Below, piece by piece: positions 48,044 through 56,150 of a DNA stretch of 64,000 bases. Numbering within the stretch: position 1 is the stretch's first letter; the number at the start of each line of letters is the position of its first letter. The notes under the pieces were generated by a model. That model saw only the letters and a program-made list of their open reading frames with translations. It did not search any database and was not told the DNA's origin. The stretch spans positions 124,001 to 188,000 of the forward strand of contig CAOJXR010000001.1 in the NCBI GenBank assembly GCA_948465565.1, read 5' to 3'. This DNA comes from an uncultured Clostridium sp. Lineage in GTDB: Bacteria > Bacillota > Clostridia > TANB77 > CAG-508. The translations under genes and the position numbers were made by a program.

Positions 48044-48979
48044 ATGGAAAGAAGAAAAGGAATTCCATTAGTTGCACTCGTAATATTTATAGCATTATTG
48101 GTAGCTATAATATTAACATGTGTAATAATTTTAGGAGCAAATAAAAACGATAAACAAAATAAAGAAACACAGACTCAAGCTATAGGTGAGCAAACACCAC
48201 CTCCAGAAGAGCCAGAAGACGTAACACTTGAAAGCGAAGATTTAATAAATGCAGACCAAGATGTAAGAGATGCATATAAATTAACTGGAAATGGAAAAAC
48301 TTATGCCAAATATGCATTATACTCTTCAGGTGGATTTGACGAAACTAAAAACAACACAAAAAATAATTTAAAATTGAAATTAGCAATGGCACAAGTAAGT
48401 AACTCAGACATGGACAAATCTAGTACAACAAAATCAATACCAAAAGATAAAATTACTGAGTATACAAAGAAAATATTTTCTAACATAGAAAATTTAGAAT
48501 ATAAAGATTTCAGTACATTTGCAGGAGACACAAATTTCTCAGAAAAATATAAAACAATTGGATACGTATATAGCAGCCAGAAAGAAGCATACGAAATCCA
48601 AGAAAACGATATTGAAGAAGATACACCATCTCAAATTACAGAAGTTGTAACAAAAGCAGTAAAACAAGGAAACAAAATGGAGATATATGTTAAACCATTA
48701 TATGTAGAAACATTCTACTCAGATGAAGTAGGTGAAATGGCATGTAGTATTTACGCAAATTACAACTATGGTGCAAAAGAATATGAAGACTTATTTGTTT
48801 CTATAAAATATACAGAGTATGACACAATACTAAAATCAGCATATAACAAAGATTTAGACGGATACAAATATTCAGACTTATCAGCAAACATAGATTTAAA
48901 TAAATGCAACAATTATAAATACACTTTTGTAAAAGAAGCAGATGGATACAAATTACAATCATTTGAAGAAGTAATATAA
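48044..48979 (+). CDS. Membrane-anchored hypothetical protein
   Basis: A 311-residue protein, not recognised. An N-terminal membrane helix (about residues 9-31, VALVIFIALLVAIILTCVII) is followed by an acidic Thr/Pro/Glu linker (TPPPEEPEDVTLESEDL) and an extracytoplasmic domain of ~230 residues. No catalytic motif or repeat is visible, and one Cys pair could form a disulfide. AGGAGG lies 5-10 nt before the ATG. It has its own promoter and shares a strong terminator with the opposite cassette 6. Confidence 0.7.
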   Translation: MERRKGIPLVALVIFIALLVAIILTCVIILGANKNDKQNKETQTQAIGEQTPPPEEPEDVTLESEDLINADQDVRDAYKLTGNGKTYAKYALYSSGGFDETKNNTKNNLKLKLAMAQVSNSDMDKSSTTKSIPKDKITEYTKKIFSNIENLEYKDFSTFAGDTNFSEKYKTIGYVYSSQKEAYEIQENDIEEDTPSQITEVVTKAVKQGNKMEIYVKPLYVETFYSDEVGEMACSIYANYNYGAKEYEDLFVSIKYTEYDTILKSAYNKDLDGYKYSDLSANIDLNKCNNYKYTFVKEADGYKLQSFEEVI

Positions 48980-48986
48980 CACGGGA

Positions 48987-49024
48987 AGCGCCCGCTGGTT
49001 TCATTGGAGTAGCCAGCGGGCGCT
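48987..49024. terminator. GC-rich terminator shared by the 48044 gene and cassette 6
   Basis: A perfect 12-bp AGCGCCCGCTGG/CCAGCGGGCGCT stem; CTTTTG follows on the plus strand. The high GC is like the other cassette terminators. Confidence 0.85.
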
Positions 49025-49035
49025 CTTTTGTGCCA

Positions 49036-49677
49036 TCACATCACACTAATTAATTGAGTGAAATCCATGCTGTTGTCTGAGCCCACGACCATCAGTGGTG
49101 CCAAAAGAATATACGCACCGACAATCAGCACTTTCCAAGCCCAGAAGATGGGCAGGAACGACACAGACAGAATAACAGGGAGCAGAACCAGGATATAGAA
49201 CACCAGGACATAAATCACCTTACTTTCATAGATGAAATCGCGATTCTTTGTTACTAAGGTAATAACTGCGAGAATTGATGCCCACAAAAGCATTATCAGA
49301 ATTGTTGCAACAAACGGGGCTAATGCAAGAAAGGCTATCAGGCATGTTCTGCAGTATCCAGATGTGGCTCCAATAAGGAGCATGCTCACAAGCCAGTATG
49401 CATTCCTGTAGTATTCCTCTGCATGAGAGCCCTGAAGGATAGAACCTTCATTGCAATCTTTCTTCCAGCCAAAGAAGTACAGGATAAGCAGGTAGGCGAC
49501 CATCATAAAGGTAAACGCTTTTGCATGCTCATAGCCCAAAATCCAGAGCAGCGAAACCTCAGTGATGATCATTCCGTTTGCAATAAGCTGAATGAACAGC
49601 TCATCTTGCGGATCAACCGTAAGCCACCGTACACCTTTCTTGTACGTCTTCCAGAACTTACCGACCGCAGTCTTCAT
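49036..49677 (-). CDS. Multi-pass membrane protein, GC-rich cassette 6
   Basis: A 213-residue integral membrane protein, not recognised. A soluble N-terminal segment (KTAVGKFWKTYKKGVRWLTV) precedes about six hydrophobic stretches, the first near TEVSLLWILGYEHAK and the last near KVLIVGAYILLAPLMVVG. Charged loops such as GWKKDCNEGSILQGSHAEEY lie between. The ATG at 49677 has GAGGAGG 7-13 nt before it. GC is high (29/60 in 49381-49440) compared with the host. No clear promoter was found; a weak TATATT lies near 49700. It is the only cassette on the minus strand. Confidence 0.65.
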   Translation of the reverse strand: MKTAVGKFWKTYKKGVRWLTVDPQDELFIQLIANGMIITEVSLLWILGYEHAKAFTFMMVAYLLILYFFGWKKDCNEGSILQGSHAEEYYRNAYWLVSMLLIGATSGYCRTCLIAFLALAPFVATILIMLLWASILAVITLVTKNRDFIYESKVIYVLVFYILVLLPVILSVSFLPIFWAWKVLIVGAYILLAPLMVVGSDNSMDFTQLISVM

Positions 49678-49788
49678 AAAAAGACCTCCTCAAATTAATA
49701 TAGTGCCCTTTTCCATACATTAATAAATACATTGGAATAGTAAGTAAAGGACAATGAAAGTATACCATGGATAAAGCCAAATAGCAAT

Positions 49789-49832
49789 AAAAAACTAACT
49801 TGCCAAGATTGTACTTAGCAAGTTAGTTTTTT
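49789..49832. terminator. Bidirectional terminator between cassette 6 and the 49859 gene
   Basis: A 15-bp stem AAAAAACTAACTTGC/GCAAGTTAGTTTTTT with a 14-nt loop. Confidence 0.9.
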
Positions 49833-49858
49833 ATATATTAAAATTTTGTTATAAAGCG

Positions 49859-50287
49859 TTAAACAGTAGTTTTTTCTTTAGATTTAAAAGAAATTTTCTT
49901 TTTCTTAGGCAATTCATTAGTAGCTGCCTGTAATTCCTTAGCAATTTCGTCAGAAATTGAAATTCCAGAAACCTCTAAAAGTTTATCCAATTTATAAGAA
50001 ACTACATTAAGTTTTTTCAATATCTTCATTTCAAGTTGAGCTTCTTGAACTCTAAAAGTCAAATTACATGTAAGAATAAATCCAATTACAAAAATAGAAA
50101 CTCCAGTTGCAATCATAATTAAAGTTGCAATTTTTTGTTCTACCTTAACAATTTCGGTAAGAAACTCAGATAAAACGTAAGCCCCAACTAAACCAAGAAT
50201 TACAAAAAAGAAAATAAACAAATATCTTCTAATTTTTGTAAGCAAAATTGTTATTTTAAAATATTTTTCATTATACATAAAATGCAC
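49859..50287 (-). CDS. Two-helix membrane protein, start uncertain
   Basis: A protein of about 142 residues with two adjacent membrane helices (RYLFIFFFVILGLVGAYVL and ATLIMIATGVSIFVIGFIL), then a cytoplasmic helical tail ending KKKKISFKSKEKTTV. The family is not recognised. The start is unclear: a GTG at 50287 lies 7 nt after AGGGG, an ATG at 50278 is further, and the long frame to 50332 has no site and crosses a hairpin (GAAGTTTTAAACTTC). The codons match host use. It is divergent from the spoIIIA operon. Confidence 0.6.
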   Translation of the reverse strand: MHFMYNEKYFKITILLTKIRRYLFIFFFVILGLVGAYVLSEFLTEIVKVEQKIATLIMIATGVSIFVIGFILTCNLTFRVQEAQLEMKILKKLNVVSYKLDKLLEVSGISISDEIAKELQAATNELPKKKKISFKSKEKTTV

Positions 50288-50465
50288 CAATCTTCCCCTA
50301 AAATTAAGAAGTTTAAAACTTCTATGATACATAAATAATATTACTCTATTTTACATCTTTCGTCAATATTCTACACACAGATTAATTAAATTTTTTTGTA
50401 AAAATTTAGTTCTAAAACAAAACTTCCCGAATATAATAAAAGTAGTACAAGCTATATAAAAAGGA

Positions 50466-51395
50466 GTGATTAAAATAGAAATATTAAGTTATTTATCTAA
50501 CAATATAGTAGAAAGCCTTAAATTTCAAAATATAGAACATTTCTTAGAAAACCTCGAAGAAATACGATTACGTTCAAACAAAAATATAATTCTTAAACTA
50601 TCAAATCAAGAACTAATAATTGATTATAAAGTAACAATAAAAGATTTACTAGAAACACTAGAAAAAGTCACAGAAAATTCTATATATACATATGAATCGC
50701 AAATATCAAATGGTTTTATAACCCTGCATGGTGGACATAGAGTAGGAATAGTTGGAAATGCAGTACTAAAAGATGACAATGTCATTAATATATCATATAT
50801 CTCAGGAATGAATTTTAGAATAGCAAGACAAATAAAAGGATGCGGAAATTTTTTATTAAAAGATTTATATAGCAATAATGAATTCCAAAATACATTAATA
50901 GTAGGAATACCAGGTAGCGGAAAAACTACTCTTTTAAAAGACTTAATAAGGCAAATAAGTAATGGTAACCAATACGGAAAGGGACTAAATGTAGGAGTTG
51001 TAGATGAAAGAAACGAGATAGCAGCAATGTATAAAGGTATAGCACAAATTGATTTAGGATTAAGAACAGATGTAATATCTAATATTCCAAAATCATTAGG
51101 AATAAAAATGTTAATAAGGTCAATGGCACCTCAAGTAATTGCTGTTGATGAAATTGGCGGAAAAAAGGACGCAGAAAATATCTTTTATGCAATGTGTTCA
51201 GGAAGCAAAGGAATTTTTACAGCACATGGAAATTCAATTAATGACATAAAAGCGAATCCTGAGTTGAGAGAATTGATAGACTCAAAAGTAATCGAAAGAA
51301 TTGCGATATTAGATAAAAACACTAAAGAAAAGATTTCGAATTTATATATTTTAGATAAAGAGAAAAAGGAATATAAAAAATGTATATTACTTTGA
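50466..51395 (+). CDS. spoIIIAA: Stage III sporulation protein AA
   Basis: About 305 residues of the SpoIIIAA ATPase, which is needed for the mother-cell-to-forespore channel and resembles type II/IV secretion ATPases. Walker A GIPGSGKTT begins at about residue 147, the Walker B region is APQVIAVDEIGGKKDAE, and the family motif LHGGHRVGIVG is upstream. The start is odd: the only GTG (50466) sits on the AAGGAG site 50461-50466, and no ATG, GTG or TTG follows within reach, while an ATA at 50475 is at normal spacing. It heads an eight-gene operon. Confidence 0.9.
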   Translation: MIKIEILSYLSNNIVESLKFQNIEHFLENLEEIRLRSNKNIILKLSNQELIIDYKVTIKDLLETLEKVTENSIYTYESQISNGFITLHGGHRVGIVGNAVLKDDNVINISYISGMNFRIARQIKGCGNFLLKDLYSNNEFQNTLIVGIPGSGKTTLLKDLIRQISNGNQYGKGLNVGVVDERNEIAAMYKGIAQIDLGLRTDVISNIPKSLGIKMLIRSMAPQVIAVDEIGGKKDAENIFYAMCSGSKGIFTAHGNSINDIKANPELRELIDSKVIERIAILDKNTKEKISNLYILDKEKKEYKKCILL

Positions 51396-51892
51396 AAATA
51401 ATATTAGGAATAGCTGTAGTAATTTGTTCAACACAAATTGGAATACTGCTATCAAAAAAATATGTTTATAGATTAGACGAATTAGACGAAATGAAAAATA
51501 ATTTTCAAATAATAGAAAATAAAATTAAATATACATATGAACCACTTGAAGATATATTCTCAGAAATAGCTGAAATCTCCTCTTTTTCAGTAAAAGAAGT
51601 TTTTCTTAAAACATCTCAAAACATAAAACGAAAAGGTGCTGAAATGGCATGGAAAGACGAGATAAAAGAATCAGATTTGAGCTTAAAAAAGGAAGATAAA
51701 AACATATTAAAAGAATTTGGAAATTTACTTGGAAAAACTAACAAAGAAGGACAAGTAAATCAAATCCAATTCGTAAACACATTATTAGATAGACAAATAG
51801 AAAAAGCTAAAGAAGAAAAATCAAAAAATGAAACAGTCTACAAAAAACTAGGATTAATATTTGGAATAGGAATTGTAATAGTACTAATTTAA
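51380..51892 (+). CDS. spoIIIAB: Stage III sporulation protein AB
   Basis: A 170-residue membrane protein that matches SpoIIIAB in length and pattern: an N-terminal helix ILGIAVVICSTQIGILLSKK, the conserved ENKIKYTYEPLEDIFSEIAE stretch, and a C-terminal hydrophobic segment LGLIFGIGIVIVLI. It resembles GspF-type scaffold proteins. It overlaps the end of spoIIIAA by 16 nt, a sign of translational coupling. Confidence 0.9.
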   Translation: MYITLKIILGIAVVICSTQIGILLSKKYVYRLDELDEMKNNFQIIENKIKYTYEPLEDIFSEIAEISSFSVKEVFLKTSQNIKRKGAEMAWKDEIKESDLSLKKEDKNILKEFGNLLGKTNKEGQVNQIQFVNTLLDRQIEKAKEEKSKNETVYKKLGLIFGIGIVIVLI

Positions 51893-51910
51893 AACAGTAA
51901 AGGAGATAAA

Positions 51911-52105
51911 ATGAATATAGACTTATTATTTAAAATTGCAGCAATAGGAATATTAGTTGCTGTTCTAAATCAAGTATTAGTAAGAGCTGGACGCGAAGAC
52001 CAAGCAATGATGACTACTCTTGCTGGAATCGTAATAGTTCTTTCTATAGTAATCAGTGAAATAAGTAATCTTTTCACAACAGTAAGAACTCTATTTAATT
52101 TATAA
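51911..52105 (+). CDS. spoIIIAC: Stage III sporulation protein AC
   Basis: A 64-residue two-helix membrane protein. LFKIAAIGILVAVLNQVL and GREDQAMMTTLAGIVIVL are the family's conserved parts. Length is normal for SpoIIIAC. The ribosome site AAAGGAGA lies just before the ATG. Confidence 0.93.
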   Translation: MNIDLLFKIAAIGILVAVLNQVLVRAGREDQAMMTTLAGIVIVLSIVISEISNLFTTVRTLFNL

Positions 52106-52117
52106 TAGGAGATGCCT

Positions 52118-52294
52118 ATGAATATAATACCAATCTTAGGTGTAGGACTAATAGGAGCCTTAATAGCAGTAATACTAAAAGAATATAAACCAGAATTCAA
52201 AATTTACATATCAATAGTTAGTGGAATAATAATTTTTTTCTTAGTAAGTAGCAACTTAAAAAGTTTTATTGACTTAGTAACACGGTTTATCTAG
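52118..52294 (+). pseudogene. spoIIIAD: Stage III sporulation protein AD, N-terminal half (split gene)
   Basis: A 58-residue fragment that matches the first half of SpoIIIAD (IIPILGVGLIGALIAVILKE, then FFLVSSNLKSFIDL), normally ~130 residues. The start is ATG 52118; an ATG at 52112 abuts the AGGAG site. The frame stops at TAG 52292-52294. The missing second half follows one base ahead in phase (52305). Either the gene is broken, a +1 frameshift is used, or the sequence has an error. Confidence 0.85.
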
Positions 52295-52304
52295 CAAATT
52301 AAAC

Positions 52305-52502
52305 ATGAATAACGAGTTCTTACTTATACTACTTAAAATAACTGGAATATCAATTCTAACAGAATTCGCTATATCAATATGTAAAGATAGTGGAGAAAGT
52401 GCAATTGCATCTAAAATAGATTTGGGAGGAAAAATTACTATAATAGGAATATCAATTCCTATTATATCAGCACTTTTAGAAAGTTTATTAAATCTTATAT
52501 AA
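52305..52502 (+). pseudogene. spoIIIAD: Stage III sporulation protein AD, C-terminal half (split gene)
   Basis: A 65-residue frame that matches the second half of SpoIIIAD: LLILLKITGISILTEFAISI, CKDSGESAIASKIDLGGKI (family motif KDAGxxAIASKIELAGK), then a last membrane segment. The ATG at 52305 has no ribosome site, so it is unlikely to be a separately evolved gene. Read in its own frame upstream, the DNA gives LSSKLNMNNEF, which would join the first half smoothly near 52285-52291. Confidence 0.85.
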
Positions 52503-52552
52503 TAAATTTTCTCCAATTTTTAAAATAAATCGTTAAGAAAAAGGAAAAACAT

Positions 52553-53677
52553 ATGAAAAAAAAATTATCAATACTAATATTTTTGATAATTATATTATTT
52601 TCAAAAATATCATATGCGACAAATAGTGAACTTTTAGAAAATCAAGCAAGTGAGCTAAACATAGATAAGTTCATTTCCGACACAGAACAGATTGTTAATC
52701 AAGACATAAACTTTGAAGAAATATTTAATCAATCAATAAAAGGAAAAGGTTCAAGCAGTTTAATATTTAAAACAATAGGGGCAGTGCTCGGAAAAGAACT
52801 AAGAGAAGCACTAAAAATGGTTACATCAATACTTATAGTAATATTATTACATGGAATATTAAAAAGTATTAGCGAGAATCTTGGAAATGAGCAAACTGGA
52901 AAAATAGGATATTTTGTTCAGTTAATTTTACTAATAACAATTTTGGTAAAAGTTTATGCTCAAATAATAGAAGTTGTAAAAACTACTTTGGGCTCAATAT
53001 CAAGCTTTATATATACACTTATTCCATTTTTTATGAGTGTAGTTGTATCAACAGGAAACATAACAACAGCCACATCTATTCAAACAGTAATTTTAGTCGC
53101 AACAAATATAATAACAAGTTTCATAAATAATATTGTAATTCCAATAATCATAATAGCAACAGCAATAGGAATAATTTCTAATGTTTCAGATGATATAAAA
53201 ATGAGTAAAATATCAAAATACATGAAATCATGCATTATATGGTTTTTATGTATTTCATTAACAATTTTTACATGCATTTTATCTGTTGAAAGTAGCCTGG
53301 GACAAGGTGTAGACCAAATGACAACTAAGACGACAAAAACAGCCATATCAACGTTTGTACCAGTAGTAGGAAAAATTTTAGGAGACGCAGTAGAATCAGT
53401 ACTGGGCTGCACAAACTTAATTAAAAATGCAATAGGAGCAGTTGGAGTAATTGCTCTTATTATCATAGGAATATTGCCACTTATTCGAATAGGCATAACA
53501 ATGATGTTTTTTTATCTCGCAGGTGGACTAGCAGAAGTAGTAGCAGATAAAAAAATTGTATCTGTACTAGAACAAATGGGAGACTCATGTAAAGTTTTAT
53601 TTGCAGCACTTGCAAGTGTAACAGTAATGCTAATAATTGGAATTACGATATCAATGAAAATAGCAATGCCATTATAA
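52553..53677 (+). CDS. spoIIIAE: Stage III sporulation protein AE
   Basis: A 374-residue polytopic protein with a signal peptide (KKKLSILIFLIIILFSKISYA, cleavage near residue 22) and about seven membrane segments in the second half, with the conserved LIPFFMSVVVSTGNITTA and FYLAGGLAEVVADKKI. It matches SpoIIIAE in length and order. It acts in the mother-cell membrane as part of the forespore channel. AAGGAAA lies before the ATG. Confidence 0.93.
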   Translation: MKKKLSILIFLIIILFSKISYATNSELLENQASELNIDKFISDTEQIVNQDINFEEIFNQSIKGKGSSSLIFKTIGAVLGKELREALKMVTSILIVILLHGILKSISENLGNEQTGKIGYFVQLILLITILVKVYAQIIEVVKTTLGSISSFIYTLIPFFMSVVVSTGNITTATSIQTVILVATNIITSFINNIVIPIIIIATAIGIISNVSDDIKMSKISKYMKSCIIWFLCISLTIFTCILSVESSLGQGVDQMTTKTTKTAISTFVPVVGKILGDAVESVLGCTNLIKNAIGAVGVIALIIIGILPLIRIGITMMFFYLAGGLAEVVADKKIVSVLEQMGDSCKVLFAALASVTVMLIIGITISMKIAMPL

Positions 53678-53687
53678 AGGAGAAAAA

Positions 53688-54254
53688 ATGATAGAATTTC
53701 TAGTTTCATGGGCAGAGCAATTAATAATAGCTCTGATAATTATAATAATGCTTGAAATGATAATACCAAACAGTAGTTACAGAAAATACATAAAAATAAT
53801 TTTAGGAATATTCATTTTATATGTAATATTTAATCCATTAATGAAAAATAAAATAAACAATTTTAATATTGAACAAGAACTTAAAAAACAGACGCAAACA
53901 GTAAATAAAATACAAAACCCAACAAACAGTATAAATTATAATACTCAAATAGAAAATGTATATAAGCAAAAATTTAAAGAAAATTTATCTATTAGTTTAA
54001 ACGAAAAAGGATATAGATTAGACAACATAAATTTCGATGTGAATTACAACAAAGAAAAAATAGAAACAAATAAGCTAGAATTAAGAATTTCAAAACTAGA
54101 AGAAAATAAAGACATAAAAATAGATAAAGTAAAAATATCAGAAGAAAAGCAAGAAATTAGTAAACAAGACTTAGAAAAACTAAAACAAGAAATTAGTACT
54201 ACATATGACATAGATATTTCTAAAATCTTAATAGAAAGCGAGAAAAGCCAATGA
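53688..54254 (+). CDS. spoIIIAF: Stage III sporulation protein AF
   Basis: A 188-residue protein with two N-terminal membrane helices (FLVSWAEQLIIALIIIIMLE and IKIILGIFILYVIFNPLM) and a charged C-terminal domain. This is the SpoIIIAF layout, comparable to GspL-like proteins. Its stop overlaps the start of spoIIIAG (ATGA). Confidence 0.9.
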   Translation: MIEFLVSWAEQLIIALIIIIMLEMIIPNSSYRKYIKIILGIFILYVIFNPLMKNKINNFNIEQELKKQTQTVNKIQNPTNSINYNTQIENVYKQKFKENLSISLNEKGYRLDNINFDVNYNKEKIETNKLELRISKLEENKDIKIDKVKISEEKQEISKQDLEKLKQEISTTYDIDISKILIESEKSQ

Positions 54255-54820
54255 TTAAAGATAAGATAACTTCTTTGATAAAAGGAGATAATAAAAATAA
54301 CAAGAAGAAAATTGAAAACCTAGTATTTGCTTTTGTTTTATTAGTGATAACTTTAATAAGTGTGAATATAATTTTTAAAGATAACAAAAAAGTAAAAAAT
54401 CAAAATACAGTAGAGATAAATAGCAAAGAAATTGAAACAACTTCAAAAGATATACAAAAAGAACTAGAAGAGATAATAAAACAAATAAAAGGTGTAGAAG
54501 ATGCAAAAATATTAATAACATATAGTGAAACAGAAAGATTAGTTCCAATATATAATGAAAATTCTAAACAAAGTACAACAGAAGAAAAAGACACTGAAGG
54601 AGGAACACGAATAATAGAAAGCTATGACAGCAGTAAAGAAGTTGTATCAGATTCAAGTCAAGTTCCTATAACTGAAAAAATAGTTTTGCCTAAAATAGAA
54701 GGTGCTGTAGTTATTGCCAAAGGAGCACAAAACACAGTTGTAAAAGAAAGTATTATACATGCAGTAGAAGCGGCAACAGGACTTGCCACACACAAAATTC
54801 AAGTTTTTGAAATGAAATAA
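54251..54820 (+). CDS. spoIIIAG: Stage III sporulation protein AG
   Basis: A 189-residue single-pass protein: a membrane helix at about residues 25-41 (LVFAFVLLVITLISVNII), then an extracellular ring-building domain containing QIKGVEDAKILITYSETERL and PKIEGAVVIAKGAQNTVVKE, the family hallmark. It forms the large ring in the intermembrane space between mother cell and forespore. Start overlaps spoIIIAF by 4 nt. Confidence 0.93.
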   Translation: MIKDKITSLIKGDNKNNKKKIENLVFAFVLLVITLISVNIIFKDNKKVKNQNTVEINSKEIETTSKDIQKELEEIIKQIKGVEDAKILITYSETERLVPIYNENSKQSTTEEKDTEGGTRIIESYDSSKEVVSDSSQVPITEKIVLPKIEGAVVIAKGAQNTVVKESIIHAVEAATGLATHKIQVFEMK

Positions 54821-54844
54821 ACTTTTTGTAAAATAGGAGGAATT

Positions 54845-55462
54845 ATGAAAAAGATAGCAATAATCAAAAAGAAAGAAGTATTAATAGGGATACTAGCCTT
54901 ATTCCTAATGGCAGTTGGATTTATGAGCTATAATCCAAACCAAGAAAATCAATATGGAAAAATTGCAGATGTTGGCAATTATTCAGAAAGACTAGGAGAT
55001 GCGACTTTAGTAAGTAGCAACAGTATAGAAAATGAGATTAATGGAGAAGATACAAATGAAAATAATAATGTGGTACAAAACCAAGTCCAAAATGAAACGA
55101 ACGAAACTATTGCAAAAACAGATTACTTTTTGCAAGCGAAAATGGACAGAAATAACACATATTCTGAAACGATAGAAATTTACGAAAATATGCTTGAAAG
55201 TAGTAACATAACGAGTGACCAAAAAATAATTGCACAAAATGAAATAACTAATATAACAAACGAAAAAAAAGCTATTCAAACAGCCGAAAATTTAATAAAA
55301 ATGAAAGGAATAGAAGATGTAGTTATATTTAAAAATGCAGCAGGAGTAAGTGTTATAGTAAAAAGTGATGTACTATTAGAGCAGCAAGTAGCACAAATTC
55401 AAAACATAGTAGAAAGAGAATTTCAAATTGAAGGAAAAAATATAAACATAACAAACAAATAA
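54845..55462 (+). CDS. spoIIIAH: Stage III sporulation protein AH
   Basis: A 205-residue single-pass protein: KKKEVLIGILALFLMAVGFM near the N-terminus, an acidic linker, then the ring domain with MDRNNTYSETIEIYENMLES and an AENLIKMKGIEDVVIFKNAA block. It binds SpoIIQ across the forespore membranes. It closes the operon. AGGAGG is 3-8 nt before the ATG. Confidence 0.93.
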   Translation: MKKIAIIKKKEVLIGILALFLMAVGFMSYNPNQENQYGKIADVGNYSERLGDATLVSSNSIENEINGEDTNENNNVVQNQVQNETNETIAKTDYFLQAKMDRNNTYSETIEIYENMLESSNITSDQKIIAQNEITNITNEKKAIQTAENLIKMKGIEDVVIFKNAAGVSVIVKSDVLLEQQVAQIQNIVEREFQIEGKNINITNK

Positions 55463-55497
55463 TTTAAACATAATATGGAAAATGCGCTTCAAAATTA

Positions 55498-55526
55498 TTG
55501 CAAAAAAAATGTATATATAATATAAT
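55498..55526 (+). promoter_or_regulatory. Promoter of the 55563 gene
   Basis: TTGCAA 55498-55503, 17 nt, TATAAT 55521-55526. Confidence 0.7.
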
Positions 55527-55562
55527 CTATAATTGAAAAAAAGCTGTAAGGAGTAATAATTT

Positions 55563-56126
55563 ATGGAGTTAAAATCAAACAAATACAAGACAAGATTAAT
55601 TGTCATTGCTGTCATAATCGTATTATCAATTATATTAGGCATAATAGTAGAAAAGCAAGTATTAAATTACTCAAAACAAGTTGACCAAGTTGTATCAGCA
55701 ATTCAAGCAATACCAGAAGACGAATATAATGAAAGAGTTGCAGAAAAAAACGAAGAAGGAGCGACTGGATACAACAAAGGACAAGCACTAGAAATTATGC
55801 AAAAAATACAAAATCAGTATAGTGCAATTTTCGAATATCCAGAGCCAGTAGTGATTTTTATATTTATTCTTGCAATTTCAGGACCAGCAATTGGAGTAAT
55901 GATGTATTTTATAGCAACAGAAAAGATATTAAAAAAAGCATGGACAGAGCTTAATAAATGGTTATCAATTGCGTTAAGAATAGTAATTTTATTCTTACTT
56001 TTGAGATTCTTATTATATCCACTTGTAACAATAGGTGTACTTGGACAAATTCCATTTATTATTTACGTAATTTACAAATATATAAAGTTAAAAAACGTCG
56101 AAGATAAAGACGATATAATAAAATAG
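55563..56126 (+). CDS. Hypothetical membrane protein, four helices
   Basis: A 187-residue protein, not recognised. One N-terminal helix (LIVIAVIIVLSIILGIIV) is followed by a ~60-residue extracellular part (AIQAIPEDEYNERVAEKNEE), then three helices (VVIFIFILAISGPAIGVMMY; ALRIVILFLLLRFLLYPLVT; IPFIIYVIYKYIKL). It has its own promoter and lies 24 nt before the phosphofructokinase gene, which may be co-transcribed. Confidence 0.6.
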   Translation: MELKSNKYKTRLIVIAVIIVLSIILGIIVEKQVLNYSKQVDQVVSAIQAIPEDEYNERVAEKNEEGATGYNKGQALEIMQKIQNQYSAIFEYPEPVVIFIFILAISGPAIGVMMYFIATEKILKKAWTELNKWLSIALRIVILFLLLRFLLYPLVTIGVLGQIPFIIYVIYKYIKLKNVEDKDDIIK

Positions 56127-56150
56127 AAATACTAAGGAGGAATAATTAAA

